Of a stretch of 64,000 nt of DNA, positions 8,766 to 15,697 are shown piece after piece. Location of the stretch: contig NZ_JACPOF010000020.1 in the NCBI RefSeq assembly GCF_016185115.1, positions 62,001 through 126,000 on the forward strand, in the 5' to 3' direction. This DNA comes from Polaromonas sp. Lineage in GTDB: Bacteria > Pseudomonadota > Gammaproteobacteria > Burkholderiales > Burkholderiaceae_C. The stretch's first letter is position 1. Each line of letters begins with the position of its first letter. The notes under the pieces are model-generated. The model made no database searches. It was not told where the DNA came from and saw only the letters and a program-made list of their open reading frames with translations. The position numbers and the translations under genes were made by a program.

Positions 8766-10046
8766 ATGTCAGATCAAAAAGCAGGTTCTGAACTCAAGCC
8801 CATCAAGATCTGGTCGCGGGACGACTGTTCTCGCATCCCCCAGTGGGTTTACACAGACGCCGAAAATTACAGCCAGGAACTTGAGCGCATTTTTTATGGC
8901 CCGCATTGGCATCTGATTGGCCTTGCGAGCGAGACGCCCAACACCGGAGACTTCAAGCGGGCGACTATCGGCGAGCGCTCCGTCATCATGACTCGAACAG
9001 ACTCTGGCGATATCAGTGTCCTTCTAAACAGCTGTGCTCATCGCGGCGTTGAAATCTGCCAAGCAAAGTTCGGCAGCCAAAAAGAAATAATGTGCCCGTA
9101 CCACCAGTGGACGTACGACCTGAACGGAAAATTAATGGGGGTTCCATTCCGTAGAGGCGTCAAGGGAAAGGGAGGCTTCCCGGCTGATTTTGATCCCGCC
9201 AAGCACGGCCTTCGAATATTAAAAGTAGAAAATATCAATGGCGCTGTGTTTGCAAGCTTTGACCACAACGCCCCGCCCATGAAAGAGTACCTTGGTGATG
9301 AGAACTACAAATATCTGATTCGTATTTTCAATGGGCGACCCGTAAAAGCAATTGGCTACCAGCGACAGCGTATCAAGTGCAACTGGAAGCTTTATATGGA
9401 AAACATCAAGGATCCATACCACGCATCGCTTCTCCACGTTTTCCTGATCAGCTTCGGGCTATACCGCATCGACCAAAAAGGCGAGACAGTCACAGATGCT
9501 CGAACCTTGTCCCACAACGTTTTTGCTTCGATCCGAAATGCGCCCGGCGAGACTTCCGGTACCGAAGACATGAAGTCATTCCGGGAGAACCTCAAGCTCA
9601 ACGACATGAGTATCGTCCAAGCAACCAAAGAGTATGACGACGACGTAACCATTCAGATTCAAACCATATTCCCTGATCTGGTCCTGCAACAACAGGGGAA
9701 CAGTCTTCAGATGCGATATGTCATTCCAATGGGACCCAACGAATTTGAATTGCTCTGGACTTATTTCGGCTACGAAGACGACACTGAAGAAACCACCCTC
9801 CGGCGCCTCAGGCAGGCTAACCTGACGGGCCCCTCCGGCTTTGTCTCAGTGGATGACACTGAAGTCCTGGAGTATTCACGAGCGGGCATCGGCCCCAATC
9901 CCGCCAATGATGCAGTTCTCGAGCTTGGAGGCAGAGAGGCCAAACCACCGGCGGACGGCAATATGGTGACTGAAGGACCGATAAGGGGGTTTTATCAGTA
10001 CTATCGGCAGGTAATGCATCAAGAGGGAACTGGACTTCGACAATGA
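8766..10046 (+). CDS. Salicylate 5-hydroxylase-like Rieske oxygenase, alpha (large) subunit
   Basis: This is the catalytic subunit of a three-component aromatic oxygenase. The Rieske cluster ligands are C90-x-H92 (SCAHRG) and C110-x2-H113 (CPYHQW). The mononuclear iron site lies in NIKDPYHASLLH, with D216 as the inter-subunit bridge and H219/H224 as ligands. Several stretches resemble NagG (salicylate 5-hydroxylase): GDFKRATIGERSVIM, VPFRRGVK, VLQQQGNS, and EDDTEETTLRRLRQANL with GPSGFVSVDD. At 426 aa it is slightly longer. Substrate could be salicylate or a larger ortho-hydroxy or naphthoic acid (inference). Electron supply would come through the ferredoxin at the cluster start. Confidence 0.9.
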   Translation: MSDQKAGSELKPIKIWSRDDCSRIPQWVYTDAENYSQELERIFYGPHWHLIGLASETPNTGDFKRATIGERSVIMTRTDSGDISVLLNSCAHRGVEICQAKFGSQKEIMCPYHQWTYDLNGKLMGVPFRRGVKGKGGFPADFDPAKHGLRILKVENINGAVFASFDHNAPPMKEYLGDENYKYLIRIFNGRPVKAIGYQRQRIKCNWKLYMENIKDPYHASLLHVFLISFGLYRIDQKGETVTDARTLSHNVFASIRNAPGETSGTEDMKSFRENLKLNDMSIVQATKEYDDDVTIQIQTIFPDLVLQQQGNSLQMRYVIPMGPNEFELLWTYFGYEDDTEETTLRRLRQANLTGPSGFVSVDDTEVLEYSRAGIGPNPANDAVLELGGREAKPPADGNMVTEGPIRGFYQYYRQVMHQEGTGLRQ

Positions 10047-10525
10047 GTAAACGCACCACCGACCGACTTCAACCTGGTTTAGATGAGAGCCTTGGATTCC
10101 TTATTTGCGACACAGCACGCTTTGTCAAACGAGTGCTGTACGCGAGGCTGGCACCATGGGGCATACCCGGTAGCTGCTGGTTTTTGCTCCGTGTCCTCTG
10201 GCAGGAAGATGGTGTCTCACAACGGGAACTCAGCGAGCGTTTAGGTGTAGCCGAACCTTCAGTTGTTGTGATGTTGCGGGGCCTGGAAAAAAAGGACCTG
10301 ATTCGGAGAGAGCGTGATGAGGTGGATCGCAGAAAAATGCGAGTATTCCTGACGGAGCGGGCAGCGGCTCTTGAAGAAGAGCTCATGGCCGTTGCAGAAG
10401 ACGTGAATCACACCATGCTTCACGCCCTATCCGGAAAAGATGAGAAACAAGTAACAAACAATCTGCGGTCTATACGGGAGCAGCTTTCAGCCTCTTGTGA
10501 AGGTGCAGAAATGGTCGATGACTAA
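10043..10525 (+). CDS. MarR-family transcriptional regulator
   Basis: This winged-helix repressor has 160 residues. The DNA-binding part is around residues 55-100 (SQRELSERLGVAEPSVVVML, then the wing DEVDRRKMRVFLT). The start ATG overlaps the stop of the oxygenase gene in ATGA, so it is cotranscribed with the catabolic genes. MarR proteins in aromatic clusters usually bind an aromatic acid ligand and release palindromic operators. The inverted repeat ahead of the ferredoxin gene is the best candidate target. Confidence 0.92.
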   Translation: MSKRTTDRLQPGLDESLGFLICDTARFVKRVLYARLAPWGIPGSCWFLLRVLWQEDGVSQRELSERLGVAEPSVVVMLRGLEKKDLIRRERDEVDRRKMRVFLTERAAALEEELMAVAEDVNHTMLHALSGKDEKQVTNNLRSIREQLSASCEGAEMVDD

Positions 10526-10667
10526 ACGTCGTCTGCAGCCGATTTTTCCTTGACTTCGTGCCATCGAGCTCTGAAAGCTCGCACGGAGAAATTTGCCAAT
10601 TCCAACAAGTCGGCTTCGCGCATAGGCCTTTTTGATATTCATTCAATTTCACAAAACGAGGTGTCAT

Positions 10668-12137
10668 ATGCACGCACACGAAATACCGGCAGGCATCTTG
10701 CCTGCGCAAAATGGTCTCTATTACGGCGGCGCCTGGCATGCACCGAAGGCCGGCGTTTTCGCCGAAACGATAAACCCAACCTACAACGAAGTCATCACCA
10801 CGGCACCAGTGGCAGATGCATCTGACGTAGACGCAGCGGTAAGGGCCGCACACGAAGCATTTCCCGCCTGGGCAGCTACCCCACCCGTCGAACGAGGCCG
10901 TTATCTGAGAAAAGCAGCAGCCGTGCTCCGAGAGCATGCTCTTCCTCTGGCCCAGCTTGATTCCCTCAACAATGGGAATCCAGTTTCGGCACTCGCAATG
11001 GACGCAGATTTTGCCGCAGATTGCCTTGACTACTTTGCAGGCCTCGCCACTGAGATCAAGGGCGAGACGATCCCGATGGGTGACGGCAATTTCAACTACA
11101 CGGTGCAAGAGCCACTTGGCGTCGTCGCTCGGGTTGTAGCCTACAACCACCCCTTAATGTTCGCAGCTGCAAGACTGGCCGCACCACTGGCCGCAGGAAA
11201 TACTGTCGTAGTTAAAGCGCCTGACCAATCTCCGCTGTCAATACTGCGCCTGGCAGAACTGGTAGGGCATATCTTCCCTCCAGGAGTCGCAAACTTCCTG
11301 TGCGGTTCACGCGAATGTGGGGATGCCATGGCCAGACATCCACTGGTCCAAAAAATCACACTGGTCGGCGGAGTTCCAACGGGCAAGGCTGTCATGAAAA
11401 CAGCCGCCGACAGTCTGAAGCCTGTGCTTCTTGAACTGGGTGGCAAGAATGCCTTGGTGGCTTACCCCGATGCGGACCTCGACAAGCTGGTGAACGGAAT
11501 CGTTGGTGGCATGAACTTCACCTGGTCTGGTCAAAGCTGCGGTTCAACGAGTCGGGTGTTTTTACATGAGTCGATTCACGATCAGATTCTTGAAAAAGTC
11601 ATCAAGTTGCTGCCTGAGCGCCACAAGCCCGGTATTCCAACTGATCCTAAGACGACGATGGGCTCCCTGGTTAGCGCAGCACAGCTGGAAAAGGTCAAGC
11701 GGTACGTGGCCATAGGGATTGAAGACGGCGGCCGGCTGGTTGCAGGCGGAAAACAGCCTGCTGACCCAGCGCTCAAGGACGGCTTCTTTTTTGAGCCAAC
11801 TGTGTTTGCCGACATGAAGCCCGGTATGCGGCTGGCACAGGAGGAAGTGTTTGGCCCCGTCATGTCAGTCTTCAAATGGAGCAACGAAGACGAGTTGTGG
11901 AGCGCAGTTAATGGAGTGGATTTTGGACTCACCGGGTCCATCTGGACACAGAACCTGAACACGGCGCATCGTGCAGCCAGGCGCATCCACACCGGATATG
12001 TGTGGATCAATAACTCGAGCCAGCACTTTATGGGTGCACCGTTTGGCGGTGTGAAGCAATCGGGCATAGGCCGCGAGGAATGCTTCGCCGAGCTGCTTGA
12101 ATTCACATATACAAAAAACGTGAACCTGAAGTTTTAA
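10668..12137 (+). CDS. Aldehyde dehydrogenase (likely aromatic aldehyde)
   Basis: This NAD(P)-dependent aldehyde dehydrogenase of 489 aa has the general base E256 in LLELGGKNA and the catalytic C291 in SGQSCGSTSR. The C-terminal GAPFGGVKQSGIGREE motif is complete. The ATG follows ACGAGGTG. In this cluster the likely substrate is the aromatic aldehyde released by the hydratase-aldolase, for example 2-carboxybenzaldehyde to phthalate (PhdK-like role) or salicylaldehyde. This is inference from position. The 140-bp gap after the MarR gene could carry its own promoter. Confidence 0.88.
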   Translation: MHAHEIPAGILPAQNGLYYGGAWHAPKAGVFAETINPTYNEVITTAPVADASDVDAAVRAAHEAFPAWAATPPVERGRYLRKAAAVLREHALPLAQLDSLNNGNPVSALAMDADFAADCLDYFAGLATEIKGETIPMGDGNFNYTVQEPLGVVARVVAYNHPLMFAAARLAAPLAAGNTVVVKAPDQSPLSILRLAELVGHIFPPGVANFLCGSRECGDAMARHPLVQKITLVGGVPTGKAVMKTAADSLKPVLLELGGKNALVAYPDADLDKLVNGIVGGMNFTWSGQSCGSTSRVFLHESIHDQILEKVIKLLPERHKPGIPTDPKTTMGSLVSAAQLEKVKRYVAIGIEDGGRLVAGGKQPADPALKDGFFFEPTVFADMKPGMRLAQEEVFGPVMSVFKWSNEDELWSAVNGVDFGLTGSIWTQNLNTAHRAARRIHTGYVWINNSSQHFMGAPFGGVKQSGIGREECFAELLEFTYTKNVNLKF

Positions 12138-12169
12138 CTCTACTACTGAAAAACTGGAGAAGGTTTCTC

Positions 12170-13156
12170 ATGCGAAATATGACAAGAAATAAAAAGCCGC
12201 TCACTTTCAAGGTTGTTGCCACACTAATGCTTTCGCTGGCATGCTCGATAGCTTTGGCGCAACCTTTCCCCTCCCGGCCAGTAAAGCTCATCGTTCCGTT
12301 TACTGCAGGCGGTTCCGTCGATGCAGTCGGAAGAGCAGTTGGCCAAGGCTTGTCAGAGCAGTTGGGGCAACCTGTGGTTGTAGATAACCGCCCAGGAGCG
12401 GATGGTGCAATTGGTACGGCCGAGGTTATCCGTTCGAAGCCTGATGGCCATACCTTGCTGGTGGCCACCAACACCCAAATACTTGCCGTTCCCACTTTGC
12501 GGTTGAAGCCCCCGTACGACCCACTAACCGCTCTCCAGCCAATCGGTCTGTTGGGGCAATCGGCGTTCTTCATGTACGTTCACCCAAGCCTGCCCGTGAA
12601 CAACCTGAAAGAATTCATCGCTTACGCAAAAGCCAATCCGGGCAAACTCAGTTATGCATTCGGAAACTCTACCGGAAATTTAGCAGCTGCGCAGCTGGTG
12701 CGACTTGCAGGCTTGCAGATGACCGGCGTGCCCTACAAGGGCGAGGCGCCCGCCCTGCCAGACCTGATATCTGGACGCGTCCAGATGATGTTGGCCTCCA
12801 CTACCAGTATGTTGAATATGGTGAAGGATGGGAAACTAAAGGCAATCGCATCCATCGGCGACGCACGGAGTGCGTTGGCACCGGACGTTCCCACTTTTGA
12901 CGAGGCTGGACTTCGGGGCATCACGATTCTTCCTTGGATTGGCCTTTTTGCTCCTGCAGACACTTCACCAGAAATAGTGACCAGGCTTTCCAGAGAGTTA
13001 ACTACTTTGATGCGTCAGCCCGCCAATGCCCGGCTACTGGAGCAACAAGGCCTGACACCAGCCGTTCGGTCACCGGGCGAGATGCGGACATTTATATCAA
13101 CACAGCTACAGATCTGGACACGTCTGATAAGCGAGGCTGGAGTGGAGCGCGAGTAA
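12170..13156 (+). CDS. Bug-family (TctC-like) periplasmic solute-binding receptor
   Basis: This is a second Bug receptor of 328 aa. It has a signal peptide ending near ACSIALAQ, then FPSRPVKLIVPFTAGGSVDA, a VVVDNRPGADG segment near residue 70, and VPYKGEAPALPDL near 188. A strong GGAGAAGG site precedes the ATG. It closes the catabolic operon, 32 bp after the aldehyde dehydrogenase. It resembles the receptor at the window start in overall pattern but is clearly diverged, so it is not a recent duplicate. Confidence 0.9.
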   Translation: MRNMTRNKKPLTFKVVATLMLSLACSIALAQPFPSRPVKLIVPFTAGGSVDAVGRAVGQGLSEQLGQPVVVDNRPGADGAIGTAEVIRSKPDGHTLLVATNTQILAVPTLRLKPPYDPLTALQPIGLLGQSAFFMYVHPSLPVNNLKEFIAYAKANPGKLSYAFGNSTGNLAAAQLVRLAGLQMTGVPYKGEAPALPDLISGRVQMMLASTTSMLNMVKDGKLKAIASIGDARSALAPDVPTFDEAGLRGITILPWIGLFAPADTSPEIVTRLSRELTTLMRQPANARLLEQQGLTPAVRSPGEMRTFISTQLQIWTRLISEAGVERE

Positions 13157-13158
13157 AA

Positions 13159-13191
13159 GCCCAGCAGGTCCAGCGGCGAAAACTGCTGGGC
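13159..13191 (+). terminator. Hairpin after the catabolic operon
   Basis: GCCCAGCAG and CTGCTGGGC form a perfect 9-bp stem around a 15-nt loop, 2 bp after the stop of the last operon gene. There is no T-run, so intrinsic termination is uncertain; it may stabilise the 3' end or aid Rho-dependent termination. Confidence 0.4.
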
Positions 13192-13402
13192 GTAAGGGCA
13201 TTGCGCACAATATTGAGAAGAAGCGATTACAAGGGGAAATAGCCCCAATACAAGCGCGGATCAACTCAATAGTGCTCAATTGCACTCCAAAAACTGACGA
13301 GGGAGAGTGAGTGCTTCGCGACGAATAGGTGTAAATCCAGCGCACATCTTCGGATTGGAGCGTACACGGAGTGCAGCTAGCCATTTTCTTATCCGAAGTG
13401 CA

Positions 13403-13672
13403 CTACCGCCCAAATTTACTTTGCCAGGCCTTATAAGAACGCAGTTCAGCAAGCTCTTGAAGCTCGTCCGGCGGATATAGATTTGGGAACTCGGTTGCAG
13501 GCACTCCATCGCGAAGAAGTTGATGCATATGTTTAAGGGCTTGCACAGCAGATGACAACGGTTGAAGACCCTGTAGACATACGGAGACGCACAGTTTCCC
13601 GAGACGCGAATGAACGAGTATTTGAGGAGCTACGCTCCCAAACATGAGAGGCCTCCTGACTGCGCCTCTCAT
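13403..13672 (-). pseudogene. C-terminal fragment of an isocitrate lyase/PEP mutase-family enzyme
   Basis: The reverse strand encodes about 75 residues that look like the C-terminal tail of an isocitrate lyase / phosphoenolpyruvate mutase family protein (oxaloacetate decarboxylase-like). The supporting segment is MFGSVAPQILVHSRLG, then VCLQGLQPLSSAVQAL and an acidic helical tail ELQELAELRSYKAWQ. The TIM-barrel part with the substrate motifs is missing, and no continuation is seen upstream on this strand. It appears to be a decayed remnant. The family call is from recall of the C-terminal pattern only. The rest of the 685-bp stretch around it shows no intact gene. Confidence 0.45.
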
Positions 13673-13773
13673 TTCAGCCGCCTCCTCTTAGGTTTTTACT
13701 TTTGTAACTAAAATTCCCAATCAAGTTCGATGCCAATCCCGATGACTTTGCGATGCGGCGATGGAGACGGGTC

Positions 13774-13788
13774 TACTTACTATAAGTA
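13774..13788. promoter_or_regulatory. Short palindrome TACTTA-N3-TAAGTA
   Basis: TACTTA and TAAGTA are perfectly inverted around CTA. The half-sites match the inner part of the inverted repeat ahead of the ferredoxin gene, but with a different spacing. No intact gene starts beside it, so it may be a leftover regulatory site or chance. Confidence 0.25.
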
Positions 13789-13841
13789 AGACTTTAAGTG
13801 GGTGAGGTTTGCACTGCCCTTGCGCCCACTCTCGCACAACC

Positions 13842-14025
13842 CTATTTCCGCGCTAGCAGCTCCAGTGTTCGAGGATCGGCTTTATCGCCACAGAATCTCA
13901 ACAGCGCTTCCTTGAACACCGAATCCCCTGGGGCCACGGCGGCGAAGAGAGTCATGCAGGATCTGAACTTCAGATCATCTGGGGTCCCCAAGATCTCGAA
14001 CGCTGATTTGCCTTTCACCGCCAGC
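13842..14025 (-). pseudogene. DUF1810 gene, 3' half (interrupted by mobile element)
   Basis: The reverse strand encodes the last 59 codons of a DUF1810 protein: after AVKGKSAFEILG come TPDDLKFRSCMTLFAAVAPG and DSVFKEALLRFCGDKADPRT, then a stop codon. These are standard C-terminal features of the family. The reading frame enters directly from the 5-bp duplication at the left end of the inserted element. Its 5' half lies beyond the right end of that element, in the same frame and strand. Confidence 0.9.
14021..14025. repeat. Target-site duplication, left copy
   Basis: CCAGC lies immediately outside the left inverted repeat. The identical pentamer follows the right inverted repeat at 20395-20399. 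Removing the element and one copy restores the DUF1810 reading frame exactly, so this is a real duplication made on insertion. Confidence 0.88.
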
Positions 14026-14052
14026 TATTCCGAGCAATTAAAGTCGTAAACA
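14026..14052 (+). repeat. Left terminal inverted repeat
   Basis: It begins TATTCCGAGC and continues AATTAAAGTCGTAAACA. Compared with the right end, only positions 6, 8 and 10 differ, while the inner 17 bases are identical. That pattern suggests a conserved transposase binding site inside a looser terminus. Confidence 0.88.
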
Positions 14053-14203
14053 CTTTCAATTTACGCGACGCTAAGTCTATGTCAAGGGCAGACTCTTGTA
14101 CCCGCAACTTTAAGCGCTGCGAACTGGAGTGCTGAATGTCAGTTTCGGAGCAAGCCGCATGGGCGGTTTAGGCCGGATCCTGCAGGGGTTACCATGACGC
14201 AAA

Positions 14204-14223
14204 TCGGCCAGAAGCCGACATTC
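14204..14223 (+). repeat. Intergenic repeat containing CGGCCAGAAGCCGAC
   Basis: The 15-mer CGGCCAGAAGCCGAC occurs here before the first cargo gene, again at 14651-14665 between the first and second, and inverted at 20254-20268 after the last. A partial form (GCGGCCAGAAGCAGTC) lies at about 15487. The motif is itself partly self-complementary. It is seen only between cargo genes of the inserted element within this window. Its role is unknown. Confidence 0.65.
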
Positions 14224-14266
14224 ATCCGCTACGCTATCGGGTCATCGTTGCCAGCAGGAATACCAC

Positions 14267-14647
14267 ATGTTCGGTGTTTTCAAGTCAAAGGCTAGCAAGC
14301 CCGTGCAAAGCCTTTTTCGAATGTCCGTCAAGGTCGGACGTGGCTCGAACGCGGACATGCCGGCGACGCTCGCCGGCGCCTTCGTGCCAGTCTATGCAGC
14401 CGCAGAGAATCACGAAGATGCAGCCAGAAAGGGCGTATCGAAACTCGTCTCGCAGGGCTTTGAGTTCTTGGACTTTCGGGGCCTGAACCATCAACTTGAT
14501 GCAGCACAGTGGTCTGGCTACGTCGCGAAGGCTTGGCCGGAGTTCGCGTCGAATCTCCCCAACCAAGCCGAGGTCCTAGCCGGGCTTAACGGTGACCTCG
14601 TAATCTTCGGGCCGTTCGCTGGTTACGAGCCTTCGCGCGAGGGCTGA
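14267..14647 (+). CDS. Cargo protein A, unknown function (126 aa)
   Basis: I do not recognise this protein. It is predicted soluble and small, with a basic N-terminus (MFGVFKSKASKPVQSLFRMS) and a compact core: ATLAGAFVPVYAAAENHEDA, then SKLVSQGFEFLDF, and a Trp-containing WSGYVAKAWPEFA. No signal peptide or membrane segment is seen. The start ATG has a CAGGAA site. It is the first gene of the inserted element and shares strand with the other three. Sequence quality (no low-complexity, consistent codon pattern) suggests a real gene. Confidence 0.65.
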   Translation: MFGVFKSKASKPVQSLFRMSVKVGRGSNADMPATLAGAFVPVYAAAENHEDAARKGVSKLVSQGFEFLDFRGLNHQLDAAQWSGYVAKAWPEFASNLPNQAEVLAGLNGDLVIFGPFAGYEPSREG

Positions 14648-14738
14648 ATTCGGCCAGAAGCCGACACTCGTCGTTCCGGTCTCGTTCGCTCGATAGACTA
14701 ACGCGGCGTCCAAGCATCTGGCCGCCCAACTTTTAGAC

Positions 14739-15467
14739 ATGGACTTCGAGATGGCAGACCTTTGGGACAACCTCTACATGCGGGATCAGGATGAACCTCA
14801 CCATGTCATTACGTTTGGAAAGTCTCCAGCGCAGACCACTGAGGACCGAGAAAAGGGCATCGCGCGGTTTGGCGGCATGCGTGCACCCTCTTACGTAAAT
14901 TCCTACTGGCTTGCGGCACACACGCTCCTAGAAAGTGCTGTTGCGTCGAAGACGCTCGATGATCTCGCTCTGCCGATCTTTTACTTGCAGCGCCATGCCG
15001 CTGAACTGCTGATCAAGCGGTTGTTAGACTGGGGATTTGACATCGCAGACCTCTGCGAACAGTTGCAAAAGCCCGGTGGCACGTTCCCCACCAGCGAGCA
15101 TCTAAAAAGAAGAAATAACTGTCATGACCTTCCCCAGTTGCTAGCCGACCTTTCCGATCTTGCGACGAATTGGAGATGCCAACCCTTGCCTTCGGAGCTG
15201 CAAAGGCTGGTTAAACAGATCGGTGAATTTGAAACAACTGACACGTGGGCACGCTATGCACGCGGCCGAAAGAAGATCCCCGGCGAGAAGGCGCAGATCA
15301 TCCATCACGTCAAGAATGAAGTTGCAATTCCGATGGTCGAGCTTCAGGCCCAGCTGGGGCGAGCCGTTCGTGCCTCTATCGAAACCCTTCCGCATGGCCA
15401 AACCCTTGAAGCAGAACTCTACGACAGGTGGTACCTACTGGCACGAGAGGCCGGGGAAGCCGGATAG
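14739..15467 (+). CDS. Cargo protein B, HEPN-like helical protein (242 aa)
   Basis: No close family is recognised. The centre has a helical pattern, SYWLAAHTLLESA, then LPIFYLQRHAAELLIKRLL at about residues 78-98. It resembles the helical core of HEPN-like proteins often met in toxin and defence settings. A clear catalytic R-x4-6-H motif is not obvious in this core; RDQDEPH near residue 15 has that spacing but lies outside it. The protein is predicted soluble. It sits 91 bp after protein A, with one of the CGGCCAGAAGCCGAC repeats in the gap. HEPN assignment is weak inference. Confidence 0.6.
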   Translation: MDFEMADLWDNLYMRDQDEPHHVITFGKSPAQTTEDREKGIARFGGMRAPSYVNSYWLAAHTLLESAVASKTLDDLALPIFYLQRHAAELLIKRLLDWGFDIADLCEQLQKPGGTFPTSEHLKRRNNCHDLPQLLADLSDLATNWRCQPLPSELQRLVKQIGEFETTDTWARYARGRKKIPGEKAQIIHHVKNEVAIPMVELQAQLGRAVRASIETLPHGQTLEAELYDRWYLLAREAGEAG

Positions 15468-15493
15468 CTGGAGCGACAGGCAGGATGCGGCCA

Positions 15494-15532
15494 GAAGCAG
15501 TCAGTCAGAACTTTTTTTCGGTTGACTGCTTC
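15494..15532. repeat. Inverted repeat between cargo genes B and C
   Basis: GAAGCAGTCA and TGACTGCTTC form a perfect 10-bp inverted repeat around 19 nt, partly overlapping a degenerate copy of the CGGCCAGAAG repeat. It lies 27 bp after gene B. It could be a transcript-end hairpin, but the T-run (7 T) is in the loop, not after the stem. Confidence 0.45.
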
Positions 15533-15697
15533 AGGCTGGGAACGGCCTTTGACCTCGAGTGTCGTGAGCGACAGTTCACCGTGCCCAAAGCTGTCAGACC
15601 GCCAGGCATCGGAACGTCCGCCTGCGAGACCTTGGTTGACCTGCCTGCTGACGACGTACACGACAATCTTCAATAATAAACATGAGGAGTTCGGGGT

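Noticed and set aside
13798..14049. 83-aa plus-strand frame running into the left end of the mobile element
   Set aside because: The minus strand here encodes the 3' half of DUF1810; the plus frame is a shadow and only appears to end in the element.
14648..14738. Possible integron attC site between cargo genes (CTAACGCGGCGTCCAAGC ... CCCAAC)
   Set aside because: The pattern of core sites is incomplete (no proper GTTRRRY partner), and no integrase gene is present.
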